In this document: piece after piece, positions 1 to 7,871 of the stretch
How the letters are laid out: each line of letters begins with the position of its first letter
Position numbering within the stretch: the stretch's first letter is position 1
NCBI GenBank assembly: GCA_947305245.1
Contig: CAMZDG010000017.1
Span: 1-64,000 of the forward strand
Length of the DNA stretch: 64,000 nucleotides
DNA from: an uncultured Lachnospiraceae bacterium
GTDB lineage: Bacteria > Bacillota > Clostridia > Lachnospirales > Lachnospiraceae
Direction: 5' to 3'
Program-made: the position numbers and the translations under genes
The notes under the pieces: model-generated
What the model was told of the DNA's origin: nothing
The model's database searches: none
What the model saw: the letters and a program-made list of their open reading frames with translations, nothing else

Positions 1-69
1 AGTGGCTCAGTTGGTTAGAGCGCCGCCCTGTCACGGCGGAGGTCGTCGGTTCGAGCCCGATCTGGGTCG
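1..69 (+). tRNA. tRNA-Asp (GTC), 5' end cut by window edge
   Basis: The cloverleaf is readable from base 6 of the acceptor stem onward. It has a D arm GCTC/GAGC, an anticodon stem CCGCC/GGCGG around a loop with anticodon GTC, a T arm GTCGG/CCGAT with TTCGAGC, and the 3' acceptor strand CTGGGTC with discriminator G at 69. The first five acceptor bases lie outside the window. CCA is not encoded. It is the first of two tRNA genes separated by a structured spacer, probably one transcript. Confidence 0.95.
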
Positions 70-73
70 CTTG

Positions 74-211
74 TGTCGCAAGCTTTGCTTGTGATCTTTG
101 GTGAAGCCAAAGATCGGCGCCTTAGCCGGCGATGTCGCAAGCTTTGCTTGCGATCTTTGACGAAGTCAAAGACCGGCGCCTTAGCCGGCAAGTCACGTGA
201 TTCTCACGTGA
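74..211 (+). repeat. Two tandem 59-bp hairpin units plus a CACGTG hairpin in a tRNA spacer
   Basis: Copies at 74-132 and 133-191 are near identical. Each folds into a CAAGC/GCTTG hairpin, a CTTTGG- or CTTTGAC-type hairpin with a GAA loop, and a GCCGGC end. Differences between copies inside the second hairpin are compensatory: copy 1 closes with G-C and U-G pairs where copy 2 has A-U and C-G. A third hairpin of TCACGTGA, TTC, TCACGTGA lies at 193-211. The position between tRNA-Asp and tRNA-Val suggests a structured processing spacer or a small repetitive element. The open reading frame across this region is only a by-product of the repeats. Confidence 0.75.
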
Positions 212-217
212 AGATGC

Positions 218-290
218 GGGGTCTTAGCTCAGCTGGGAGAGCATCTGCCTTACAAGCAGAGGGTCATAGGTTCGAGCCCTATAGGCCCCA
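218..290 (+). tRNA. tRNA-Val (TAC)
   Basis: Complete 73-nt cloverleaf: acceptor GGGGTCT pairs with AGGCCCC, D arm GCTC/GAGC, anticodon stem TCTGC/GCAGA with loop CTTACAA (anticodon TAC), T arm ATAGG/CCTAT with TTCGAGC, and discriminator A at 290. CCA is not encoded. A rho-independent terminator follows directly, so this is the last gene of the tRNA transcript. Confidence 0.97.
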
Positions 291-292
291 CG

Positions 293-325
293 AAAAAATA
301 TCCGATCATATCGGGTATTTTTTTT
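293..325 (+). terminator. Rho-independent terminator of the tRNA operon
   Basis: Stem TATCCGAT (299-306) and ATCGGGTA (310-317) around a 3-nt CAT loop, extended by A-U pairs into a run of eight T. Confidence 0.85.
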
Positions 326-342
326 GCTTTAAATCGCTTTTG

Positions 343-371
343 TTGACTTTCTGTGGGCCATGCAATATAGT
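343..371 (+). promoter_or_regulatory. Sigma-A type promoter for the PARG operon
   Basis: TTGACT (343-348), 17-bp spacer, TATAGT (366-371). The in-frame ATG at 360 lies inside this promoter, which supports the downstream start at 402 for the first gene. Confidence 0.75.
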
Positions 372-401
372 TATAGTATAGGTTTTTGGGAAGGTGAAGA
401 C

Positions 402-620
402 ATGGGAAATGAGTTTGAGGGAAGCGTTAGCGTTGATGAGCTACTCCGTCTGATCGACGTGAAGATGGAAGGCGGCGTGAGCAGGCTTTCCGTAAGGTTT
501 TCAGATGAGCAGGAAGCTGGCACAAAGGTGGAGACGCATCATCACGGAAGATGTGACGTTGGAAGCCCTTGGGCCAAGGGAACCGTGTCAAATTGTGAGG
601 TTGCCGACCACTTGGATTAA
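402..620 (+). CDS. Small His-cluster/Cys protein upstream of PARG, unknown function
   Basis: 72-residue protein. The ATG at 402 follows GGAAGGTG and is preferred over the ATG at 360, which sits inside the promoter. The N-terminal half reads like a short helix-strand unit (residues 9-35). The C-terminal half carries a striking motif, HHHGRCDVGSPWAKG, at about residues 46-60, with three consecutive histidines and a cysteine that could bind a metal. I do not recognise a named family. The motif looks too specific to be chance, and I recall similar small proteins beside macro-domain-like genes in Clostridia, but this is memory and not a search. It is first in an operon with the poly(ADP-ribose) glycohydrolase gene 33 bp downstream, so a role in ADP-ribose metabolism is an inference from context. 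Confidence 0.75.
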   Translation: MGNEFEGSVSVDELLRLIDVKMEGGVSRLSVRFSDEQEAGTKVETHHHGRCDVGSPWAKGTVSNCEVADHLD

Positions 621-653
621 GTTGTTCGCGTTTATGGAAATGGGGTGGAAAAC

Positions 654-1460
654 GTGAATTATATTCAGATCGCAAAGGAAAGCATTCGGATCACGAAAGA
701 GCGCAAATATGACTATGAGGACCGTGAGGTGACGTTGCCAAACGGTGATTTGGAAAATGTGATCGTGATTTCGCCGCAGATGGGTGAGCGTATGTTGGAG
801 GAAGACCTTTCTCCTTATTATCGTGATGCATCTTGCGAGTTCTTTGTGTGGAATGCAGATTCCTTCCAGGCGGCAAGAAAACTGAATGCTCCCCTGGTCA
901 TGAATTTTGCGAACGCGCACGTAGCGGGCGGAGGGTTCCTTCTCGGCGCCACTGCGCAGGAGGAGGCACTCTGCAGGTGCAGTACTTTGTATGCTTCCAT
1001 CCATTCGAAGCATGCTTCAGAAATGTATCGATATAATAATGCATACTTAAGTCCCGTAGAATCGGACTATATGCTTCTTTCCCCCGAGGTTTACGTATTT
1101 CGGGATGAAAAATGTCAGTTGCTGGAAGCGCCAGTGCGCGTCGGCGTGATCACAATCCCGGCGCCGAACAGGCACGGCGCAGCGATCCTTGCGTCTTCCT
1201 CCGTGATCCGGGAGACGATGCAAAGGCGTATCCGCATCATGCTCAGAGTTGCGGCAAAGCAAGGCTATAAAGAGCTGGTGCTTGGCGCGTGGGGGTGCGG
1301 TGCATTTGGAAATAACCCCAAGGACGTGGCTGCATATTTCAAAAGGGTTCTGGTGCAGGAAGAGTATGGGAGATGCTTTGAGAAGGTGTGCTTTGCAATT
1401 TATGGCAAGGAAGACGGCAAGAACATTACCGCATTTCGTGACGCGTTTGAGAGAAGCTGA
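654..1460 (+). CDS. Microbial-type poly(ADP-ribose) glycohydrolase (TIGR02452/DUF2263)
   Basis: 268-residue cytoplasmic protein of the TIGR02452 family, the bacterial PARG type with a macro-domain fold. The diagnostic GGG-x(7)-QEE catalytic signature is at about residues 92-104, preceded by a conserved stretch around VMNFANAHVAGGG. The C-terminal part contains the glycine-rich GAWGCGAFGN phosphate-binding segment typical of macro folds. Length fits the family. The start is GTG 654 because GGGGTGG lies 5 nt upstream. GTG 645 is an in-frame alternative. The family hydrolyses poly(ADP-ribose) or reverses ADP-ribosylation. No ADP-ribosyltransferase is visible nearby, so the substrate is unknown. 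It shares a promoter with the small His-motif protein. Confidence 0.9.
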   Translation: MNYIQIAKESIRITKERKYDYEDREVTLPNGDLENVIVISPQMGERMLEEDLSPYYRDASCEFFVWNADSFQAARKLNAPLVMNFANAHVAGGGFLLGATAQEEALCRCSTLYASIHSKHASEMYRYNNAYLSPVESDYMLLSPEVYVFRDEKCQLLEAPVRVGVITIPAPNRHGAAILASSSVIRETMQRRIRIMLRVAAKQGYKELVLGAWGCGAFGNNPKDVAAYFKRVLVQEEYGRCFEKVCFAIYGKEDGKNITAFRDAFERS

Positions 1461-1512
1461 CGGCATGGCCATTGCATGGACGGGAGCGTGAACATAAAAA
1501 GGAGGAGCGAGA

Positions 1513-2361
1513 ATGAAGGGATATTTTTACGGATATTATTATAAATGCCAGTCGGATGACCAGACCATCGCTCTGATCGCCGCAACGCACGGGTCCGGAA
1601 AGGAGCTGTCCTGTTCCCTTCAGGTCATTACCGAGACGGACGCCTGGGTGGCGGAATTTCCCGCGGATGCATATGCGCAGAAGGGGAGCCTGATCAGGAT
1701 CGGAAAGAATCGTTTCAGCCGGCGCGGCATCCGGGTGGACGTGGAGACCGCGGATCTTTGCATTCGCGGAAGCCTTTCCTTTGGACCGATCACGCCGCTT
1801 CGATATGACATTATGGGGCCGTTTGCCATGATCCCGTTCATGGAATGCAGGCATATGGTGGGAAGCGTCGAGCATGTGGTCAACGGCACGCTGACCGTAA
1901 ATGGCGTGGAGTATCGATTTGAAAATGCGAGAGGATATTGGGAGGGCGACACGGGCCGCTCTTTCCCGAAGGAATATCTTTGGACGCAAAGCTTTCTGCC
2001 GGACGGCGATTCACTGATGCTCTCCGTGGCGGACATTCCCTTCCCCGGATTTCGTTTTACGGGCGTGATCGGCTTCGTTTTTCATGCGGGCAAGGAATAC
2101 CGCATTGCCACCTATTTGGGCGCAAGAGCGGCCGAAATACGAGACGGAGGGGCAATTATCGAGCAGGGCGGGTTAAAGCTCAAGGTGAGGCTGATAGAGG
2201 CCTCAGGAAAGGCATTGAAGGCGCCTGACTGCGGAAGCATGGTGCGAACGATCCATGAGAGCGCAACCTGCAAGGCGGCGTATGAATTTTGGATCGGGGA
2301 GGAGCAGGTCTTTCAGGTGGTGACGGACCAGGCGACCTTTGAATATGAATATCCCAGATAG
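1513..2361 (+). CDS. Tocopherol cyclase-like protein (lipocalin/VTE1-like fold)
   Basis: 282-residue protein. The start follows AAAGGAGGAGCGAG. The central block YWEGDTGRSFPKEYLWTQ (about residues 140-157) matches the signature of the tocopherol cyclase family, found in many bacteria that make no tocopherol. The rest is rich in beta strands, consistent with the AttH/lipocalin-like double barrel. There is no signal peptide or membrane segment. In plants and cyanobacteria the family closes the chromanol ring of vitamin E. In an anaerobic Firmicute a lipid- or terpenoid-binding or cyclising role is only an inference. It lies 52 bp after the PARG gene and is probably cotranscribed. A hairpin (AGATAGGC/GCCTATCT, 2356-2376) spans the stop codon. 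Confidence 0.8.
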   Translation: MKGYFYGYYYKCQSDDQTIALIAATHGSGKELSCSLQVITETDAWVAEFPADAYAQKGSLIRIGKNRFSRRGIRVDVETADLCIRGSLSFGPITPLRYDIMGPFAMIPFMECRHMVGSVEHVVNGTLTVNGVEYRFENARGYWEGDTGRSFPKEYLWTQSFLPDGDSLMLSVADIPFPGFRFTGVIGFVFHAGKEYRIATYLGARAAEIRDGGAIIEQGGLKLKVRLIEASGKALKAPDCGSMVRTIHESATCKAAYEFWIGEEQVFQVVTDQATFEYEYPR

Positions 2362-2407
2362 GCGTAAAGCCTATCTTTGTATTGAATTGAGTTGAAAAGA
2401 GGACGGA

Positions 2408-3190
2408 ATGATGAAAACCGTAAGGAAAGCAATCCTTTGGACTGCAATGATCACGCTTGTGATCTGCCTGGTCGGATGCGAGGGAAAGAACGACAAGGGC
2501 GGAGCAGAAGGACAGACGGAAGAAAAGAATACCGCGTCGCAGGAGGACAAGGATGGTGACGCTTTGACGGAAGAGGAGATCAATGAGATCCTTTTGGATC
2601 ATGGGCAGGAAGTGCTGGATCTCATGATCGAAAAGATCGACAGCGAAGCTTACGTGGAACTTTTGGGGTCTTCTAGCCTCACGAATTCTGAGTATTATCA
2701 AAAGCTGAAGAAAATGGAATACTCGAAGCCTCTTAGAATCTATAAGATTACGTTGACGGAAGAGTTCCTCAATCTTGTCTGGGCACAGATGACCTCTGAT
2801 GCGGCAGAAATTCAAGACTTATCCGAGAATTTACAAAAAGAACTGAGAAGCCGCTTGCTTGGAACGATCGTGACCATTTTTAATCAGAGGATGACAAGCG
2901 TGGAATCCGTTGCCGTCGGGAGCCTTTTAAACACCGGGAAATCCTTTGTGGAAAAGGGAATGTCAAGCGACTCCGTCATGCTTTTGTATATCTATGAGGA
3001 CGCCTATCCGCTGGTGGTGAGCTTCAATAGTAACGATGAGGGAGTTCTTGGGGTTAGTGCAAACGTACTCTTTGTGGAGGAGATCAAGTCAGAATCGGAA
3101 AGCGAAATCAGGACTTCCATTTCAGAGCTGTTTTCCGGCGTGTCGCAATTCTTTGCGGGCGCCAGCGTAAAGATTGAGAAGATCAGATAA
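2408..3190 (+). CDS. Predicted lipoprotein, unknown function
   Basis: 260 residues with a classical lipoprotein signal: positively charged start, hydrophobic helix and lipobox LVGC with Cys24. A charged linker rich in Lys, Glu and Gln (residues 25-55) follows. The mature domain (about 60-260) is soluble, with alternating helices and strands (for example the LRIYKITLTEEFLNLVW segment), and could be a small-ligand-binding or sensor-like domain. I cannot assign a named family. Start ATG 2408 follows AGAGGACGGA. ATG 2411 is equally possible. It lies upstream of the trk promoter and ends the preceding gene run. Confidence 0.8.
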   Translation: MMKTVRKAILWTAMITLVICLVGCEGKNDKGGAEGQTEEKNTASQEDKDGDALTEEEINEILLDHGQEVLDLMIEKIDSEAYVELLGSSSLTNSEYYQKLKKMEYSKPLRIYKITLTEEFLNLVWAQMTSDAAEIQDLSENLQKELRSRLLGTIVTIFNQRMTSVESVAVGSLLNTGKSFVEKGMSSDSVMLLYIYEDAYPLVVSFNSNDEGVLGVSANVLFVEEIKSESESEIRTSISELFSGVSQFFAGASVKIEKIR

Positions 3191-3201
3191 GGCGAGGATG
3201 C

Positions 3202-3230
3202 TTTACACTATATCATAAAAGTGCTATAAT
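3202..3230 (+). promoter_or_regulatory. Promoter of trkA-trkH
   Basis: TTTACA (3202-3207), 17-bp spacer, TATAAT (3225-3230), about 48 bp before the trkA start. Strong match to the vegetative consensus. Confidence 0.8.
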
Positions 3231-3277
3231 ACCTTTTGTATGTGCACTTATGGGAAGAACTTGTTGGAGGGTATGAC

Positions 3278-4633
3278 ATGCAGATCGTAATCGTGGGCGG
3301 AGGCAAGGTTGGCACGGCCTTGGTGCGAAGCCTGAGTCAGGAAGACAATAATATCTGTATCGTGGACGTTAAGCCGGAGGTCGTGCGTCAGCTGGCTACC
3401 GAATATGACGTCATGGGCATGGTGGGAAACGGTTCCAGCTACAGCGTTCTAAAGGAGGCGGGGATTGAGACCGCGGACCTGCTCATTGCCGTGACGGAGC
3501 ATGACGAACTGAATCTATTATGTTGCGTGATCGCGAAGAAGGCATCCAAGTGCCAGACGATCGCTCGCGTGCGTAATCCCGTCTATAGTCAGGAAAAGCG
3601 TTTCCTTCAAAGAGAGCTTGGCCTTTCCATGATCATCAATCCGGAACAGACGGCCGCGGCGGAGATCGCATCGCTTCTTGGTTTTCCGAGCGCGCTGGGC
3701 ATTGACTCCTTTGCGGGCGGCAAGGTGGAGATGATCCGTTTCAAGATCCCCGCGGAGTCAAAGCTGGACGGCATGACGTTGCAGGCAGTGAACGCGAAGA
3801 TTGACAGTCCGTTCCTGATCTGCGCCGTGGACCGCGACGGACAGGTGTCCATCCCTCGAGGCGACTTTATCTTAAGGTCCGGGGACAGTGTCTCCATGGT
3901 GACCAGCAGAAAATCTGCGAAGAATTTCTTTGAAAAGATTGACATGAACACGAACCGCGCCAGAAATACCATGATCGTGGGTGGCGGAAAGATCACGCTG
4001 TACCTGGCGAAAATGCTGGACAATCTGGGCATTGCGGTTAAGATCATAGAAAAGAATCCGGAGCGTTGTCTGGAGCTAAGCGAAGAGCTTCCGCACGCGA
4101 CGATCGTCAATGGAGACGGGAGTGATGAGGCCTTCCTCAAGGAGGAGAGACTGGACACCATGGATTCCTTTGTGGCGCTCACCAGCATGGACGAGGAGAA
4201 CATTCTCCTGTCGCTGATGGCAAAGAAGAAGGTGAGCCGCAAGGTCGTGACAAAGATCAACCGCGAGCAGCTGAATGAGGTCATTCATAATCTTGAGCTT
4301 GACAGCGTTGTGTATCCGAAGCTCCTGACGGCGCAAAAGATCCTGCGGTATTCGAGGGCGACCAAGAACTCCCTTGGGAGCAACGTAAAGACCTTGTATC
4401 GCATGTATGATGATAAGGTAGAAGCGCTGGAGTTCTACGTGACGGAGAATTCAAAGATCACCGGCATTCCCCTGCGTGACCTGAAGCCGAAGAACGGACT
4501 GATCGCTGCGATCATTCGAAATGATAAGCTGATCATCCCCGATGGCCAGACGGAGATCCTGCCCGGCGATTCCATGATCGTCGTGACAACGCAGCTGGGA
4601 CTGAAAGATGCCGGAGACCTCCTTTCCGAGTAA
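3278..4633 (+). CDS. trkA: Trk potassium uptake regulatory protein TrkA
   Basis: 451 residues, the usual length of full TrkA. It has two RCK halves in tandem, each a Rossmann nucleotide-binding domain (IVGGGKVGT at residues 4-12, and a second MIVGGGKITLYLAK near residue 230) followed by a TrkA-C domain (near 140-220 and 370-450). ATG 3278 follows GGAGGG and starts directly at the Rossmann strand. The upstream in-frame ATG at 3236 lacks a ribosome site. The protein is cytoplasmic, binds NAD(H)/ATP and gates the TrkH pore. trkH follows 28 bp downstream in the same operon. Confidence 0.97.
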   Translation: MQIVIVGGGKVGTALVRSLSQEDNNICIVDVKPEVVRQLATEYDVMGMVGNGSSYSVLKEAGIETADLLIAVTEHDELNLLCCVIAKKASKCQTIARVRNPVYSQEKRFLQRELGLSMIINPEQTAAAEIASLLGFPSALGIDSFAGGKVEMIRFKIPAESKLDGMTLQAVNAKIDSPFLICAVDRDGQVSIPRGDFILRSGDSVSMVTSRKSAKNFFEKIDMNTNRARNTMIVGGGKITLYLAKMLDNLGIAVKIIEKNPERCLELSEELPHATIVNGDGSDEAFLKEERLDTMDSFVALTSMDEENILLSLMAKKKVSRKVVTKINREQLNEVIHNLELDSVVYPKLLTAQKILRYSRATKNSLGSNVKTLYRMYDDKVEALEFYVTENSKITGIPLRDLKPKNGLIAAIIRNDKLIIPDGQTEILPGDSMIVVTTQLGLKDAGDLLSE

Positions 4634-4661
4634 TACCGAGATCGTCTAAAGGAGACTTGAA

Positions 4662-6104
4662 ATGAATCATTCCATGATACGGTATGTGCTTGGCGCCGTA
4701 CTTTGTTTTGAAAGCATATTCTTATGCCTGCCGATGGTGATCGGATTTGTCTGTGGGGAGAAGAGCGCATTCGCCTTTTTGATCTGTGCGGGAGCCTGCC
4801 TGATCCTGGGCGGCCTGCTGGTGATGCGAAAGCCCAAGAGATATGATTTCTATGCCACGGAGGGCTTTGTGAGCGTGTCCGTCAGCTGGATCGCAATGAG
4901 TCTTTTCGGTGCGCTTCCTTTTTGGATCAGCAGGGAGATCCCCAGACTTGAGGACGCTTTGTTTGAAGCCATTTCCGGTTTCACCACGACGGGAGCTTCC
5001 ATCTTAAGTGACGTGGAGGCGCTGTCCCACGCGTGTCTCTTCTGGAGAAGCTTTACGCACTGGATCGGCGGCATGGGCGTGCTGGTGTTTGTGTTGGCTG
5101 TTTTTCCGCTGAGAGGCGGCAACGTGATGTTCCTGATGAAGGCAGAAAGCCCGGGCCCTTCCGTGGAAAAGCTGGTGCCCAGGGTGAAGAATACGGCAAT
5201 GATCCTGTATGGCGTTTATACGGTGCTGACGGTGGCGGAGATCATTCTTCTTCTGATCGCCGGAATGCCTGCCTTCGATGCCGTGAACCTGAGCCTTGCA
5301 ACGGCGGGAACCGGCGGATTTGGCGTGCTCAATTCGAGCGCGGGATCCTATGCATCCTCGCAGCAGGTGATCATCACCGTCTTTATGATCCTCTTTGGCG
5401 TGAACTTTAACATTTATTACCTGATCCTGGTAAAGAAGATCAAGGACGTATGGCATTCCGAGGAGCTGCGCGCTTACCTTGGCATCATCCTCGCCAGTGG
5501 TCTTCTGATCGCGTATAACATTCGAAAGATTTTCCCGGATCCGCTGGAAGCATTAAAGCACTCCTTCTTCCAGGTGGGCTCCATCATTACGACCACTGGT
5601 TTTTCCACGGCGGACTTTAACGAATGGCCGGCCTTTTCCGGGGCCATTCTCGTGGCCTTGATGTTCATAGGCGCCTGCGCCGGCAGTACGGGCGGCGGCA
5701 TGAAGGTTTCGAGGATCATTATCATGGCGAAGACCGCCGTGAAGGAGATCTTTACCATCAAGCACCCGCATGGCGTAAAGACCATCAAGATGGACGGCAG
5801 GGTGATAGAGCATGAGACCATCCGCTCCGTCAACACCTTTGTTGTCATTTATTTCCTGGTCTTTGCGGGATCCGTGCTCCTGGTCAGCCTGGACAATTTT
5901 GATTTCACGACGAACTTTACGGCCGTTGCGGCGACCATCAACAACATCGGTCCCGGACTTTCCATGGTCGGTCCCACGGGGAACTTTGGTCAGTTCAGTG
6001 CCTTCTCGAAGGTGGTGCTGATGTTTGACATGCTGGCAGGCCGTCTCGAACTCCTGCCCATGATCGTGCTCTTCTCCCCGATGGTGTGGAGTAAACATCG
6101 ATAA
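4662..6104 (+). CDS. trkH: Trk potassium transporter membrane subunit TrkH
   Basis: 480-residue integral membrane protein of the TrkH/KtrB superfamily, with repeated helix-pore-helix units. The pore loops are visible as GFTTTGAS, ATAGTGGFGV, ITTTGFSTAD and INNIGPGLS, each with the glycine that lines the potassium filter. ATG 4662 follows AAAGGAGAC. It forms the channel-like pore of the Trk system controlled by TrkA. Its 3' end faces the convergent PIG-L gene across a large inverted repeat that may terminate both. Confidence 0.97.
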   Translation: MNHSMIRYVLGAVLCFESIFLCLPMVIGFVCGEKSAFAFLICAGACLILGGLLVMRKPKRYDFYATEGFVSVSVSWIAMSLFGALPFWISREIPRLEDALFEAISGFTTTGASILSDVEALSHACLFWRSFTHWIGGMGVLVFVLAVFPLRGGNVMFLMKAESPGPSVEKLVPRVKNTAMILYGVYTVLTVAEIILLLIAGMPAFDAVNLSLATAGTGGFGVLNSSAGSYASSQQVIITVFMILFGVNFNIYYLILVKKIKDVWHSEELRAYLGIILASGLLIAYNIRKIFPDPLEALKHSFFQVGSIITTTGFSTADFNEWPAFSGAILVALMFIGACAGSTGGGMKVSRIIIMAKTAVKEIFTIKHPHGVKTIKMDGRVIEHETIRSVNTFVVIYFLVFAGSVLLVSLDNFDFTTNFTAVAATINNIGPGLSMVGPTGNFGQFSAFSKVVLMFDMLAGRLELLPMIVLFSPMVWSKHR

Positions 6105-6124
6105 GAGGAATAAGGTAAAGATAC

Positions 6125-6259
6125 GGGGATAGTTATGATAGTCTTCTCAGGCACGCTCGCGCTATGAGTGCAGCGTAGCGGTACTAAGTCACCAAAGTAC
6201 GGTGACTAAGTACCGACGCTTGGCACACATGCCTGAGGAAGACTATCATAACTATCCCC
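6125..6259. repeat. Large nested inverted repeat between convergent genes
   Basis: A 29-nt left arm (6125-6153) is complementary to the right arm (6230-6259) with a single bulged base. Inside lies a second stem, GGTACTAAGTCACC (6180-6193) with GGTGACTAAGTACC (6201-6214), with one A-A mismatch and a 7-nt loop. The element separates trkH from the convergent PIG-L gene. It could act as a bidirectional terminator or be a miniature mobile or REP-like element. It has no coding potential, and no target duplication is obvious. Confidence 0.85.
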
Positions 6260-6311
6260 TTTGTTTTACGAAGTTTATTATTCGATGTAATTTATAATAA
6301 AGAATTAGTGT

Positions 6312-7697
6312 TCATTGGCTGAGATGGTCTGTTTTTTGGTCGATGGTATTGTTGGGCTTTTGGGTAATAATGAGGAAGGCGGCGAGGAGGAGCAGGAGGG
6401 CGGCGCCGCAGATCATGAGGACCCCGGTGCGGCGGCGGGCAGCCTGAAGCTCCTTTTCGGCCTGGGCCAGTTCGGCGGCGGCCTTTAACGCATTATCTTC
6501 AGCCTCTTTTTGAAACTGTGCTAATTGCTCGTCAATTTTGGCGAGCTTTTCTTTTTCTGCGGCCTCGGCCTGCTCTTTTTCCAAGCGTTCTCTTTCCAGT
6601 CGTTCCTGTTCTAGGCGTTCTTCCTCTGCAATGCGTTCCTGTTCGGCGCGAAGCACCAGATGCTCTAACATGGAATTGTTCTCGTCCACTCCGACAGTGG
6701 TCTTATAGAGACCAAACTCCGCACAGCTATATTTATAAGTGTCAGAGACGTAAAACCAGCACCACTGCTGGGATTTGTGCTGCAGGTAGGCTGCCTTTGC
6801 GATCTCCAGGGCAGTTTTTCCGCCCATCGCTTCGATGGGTACATTGAGATCCATGCGGATCTTGTTTTCCGAATAGAGATGGAAATAGGCCTTGGGAACG
6901 TCGAAGGAAGCCTGCTCCAGGGCCTGCGCGACTGCCTTGGCCGTGATCTGATGGAAGCCGTGCCCATATTCCCCATTGAAATCATGCGTGACGACGATCT
7001 GAGGCTCAAAGCGATCGATACACTCTGCGACGAAGGCCGTCAGGGCATCCAGATCATAACGCTTTTCCGCATCTGCCAGGTCATCGACGTAGACATCCTT
7101 AAAATTCCCACAGACGGGGTAAGTTCGAAGCCCGTCCGTCCAAAGACCGTCAAGCTTCTCGTGCTCCCTGACGGGAGAAGTGCTCCAAAACTCCGTCATA
7201 TATGCGACCTGCACTCTTGCACCCTGAGGCACGTAGGTCGGGATGATGCCTCCCATAAAGAGGATCTCGTCATCCGCATGGGAGGAGATCAGAAGGATGT
7301 CCGGGCGCTCGCAGACGGGCTCCCAGATCTGAACGTCCTCCGGAACGTTGTTGTCCGAAAAGAGGCGGATCTCATAGATCCCCATGGGATTCTCCGCAGG
7401 CAGGGAAAAGGTCACGCTCTGACTGGGATTGTCGAGGGCGATGAACTCGTGCAGGAAGCCGTAGGTCCCGCAGGAAATCTCTTCCGTGTCCGTGATCAGC
7501 GTATAGGGTGAGACGGCCTTATTCCACTTGACGTAGATGGCGCCGATGGGAGAGCCGTCCTTTGCTGTTACCGTGATCTGACTGCCCTTGCCGGAGGTCT
7601 GTGCCTTTAGTTCGTCGGCGCGGACGGGCTTTGAAAATAACAGGATGCAGCTAAGGATCATACACAGGCTTAGCAATGCCCGATGGATTCGTTTCAT
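6312..7697 (-). CDS. Secreted PIG-L/LmbE deacetylase with C-terminal coiled coil and membrane anchor
   Basis: 461 residues. Start 7697 follows AGAAAGG. Residues 1-27 form a signal peptide ending near PVRADE. A beta-rich segment (30-130) precedes the PIG-L domain with the zinc motif SSHADDE (H140, D142, D143; commonly HPDDE) and the second motif THDFNGEYGHGFHQ near 230. Residues about 350-430 are a highly charged Glu/Arg/Gln coiled coil, followed by a hydrophobic helix (VLMICGAALLLLLAAFLII) and a short tail. The layout is therefore an extracytoplasmic deacetylase tethered to the membrane by a stalk. The family removes N-acetyl groups from GlcNAc-type sugars. A cell-envelope glycan substrate is inferred. 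It is divergent from the GT2-GtrA envelope operon. Confidence 0.9.
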   Translation of the reverse strand: MKRIHRALLSLCMILSCILLFSKPVRADELKAQTSGKGSQITVTAKDGSPIGAIYVKWNKAVSPYTLITDTEEISCGTYGFLHEFIALDNPSQSVTFSLPAENPMGIYEIRLFSDNNVPEDVQIWEPVCERPDILLISSHADDEILFMGGIIPTYVPQGARVQVAYMTEFWSTSPVREHEKLDGLWTDGLRTYPVCGNFKDVYVDDLADAEKRYDLDALTAFVAECIDRFEPQIVVTHDFNGEYGHGFHQITAKAVAQALEQASFDVPKAYFHLYSENKIRMDLNVPIEAMGGKTALEIAKAAYLQHKSQQWCWFYVSDTYKYSCAEFGLYKTTVGVDENNSMLEHLVLRAEQERIAEEERLEQERLERERLEKEQAEAAEKEKLAKIDEQLAQFQKEAEDNALKAAAELAQAEKELQAARRRTGVLMICGAALLLLLAAFLIITQKPNNTIDQKTDHLSQ

Positions 7698-7786
7698 GAA
7701 ACTTGCCTTTCTAAATGAAAATTCTTGAAATACCACTTCATTTCTTCAACAGCATAACACATTTTTGGTAAACATGAAATCCCATA

Positions 7787-7815
7787 TTGTCTTTTTAGGC
7801 AAAAAATGATAATAT
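7787..7815 (+). promoter_or_regulatory. Probable promoter of the GT2/GtrA operon
   Basis: TTGTCT (7787-7792), 17 bp, TAATAT (7810-7815) in the 174-bp divergent gap to the PIG-L gene. Moderate match to consensus. Confidence 0.45.
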
Positions 7816-7871
7816 AGTTTAATGGATTTTTATGTGTAACAATTCTGAAGACGAAGCAAAGGAAAAGTGGC

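Noticed and set aside
73..381. 102-codon open frame across the tRNA region
   Set aside because: It runs through tRNA-Val, a terminator and hairpin repeats; no ribosome site and no protein-like composition.
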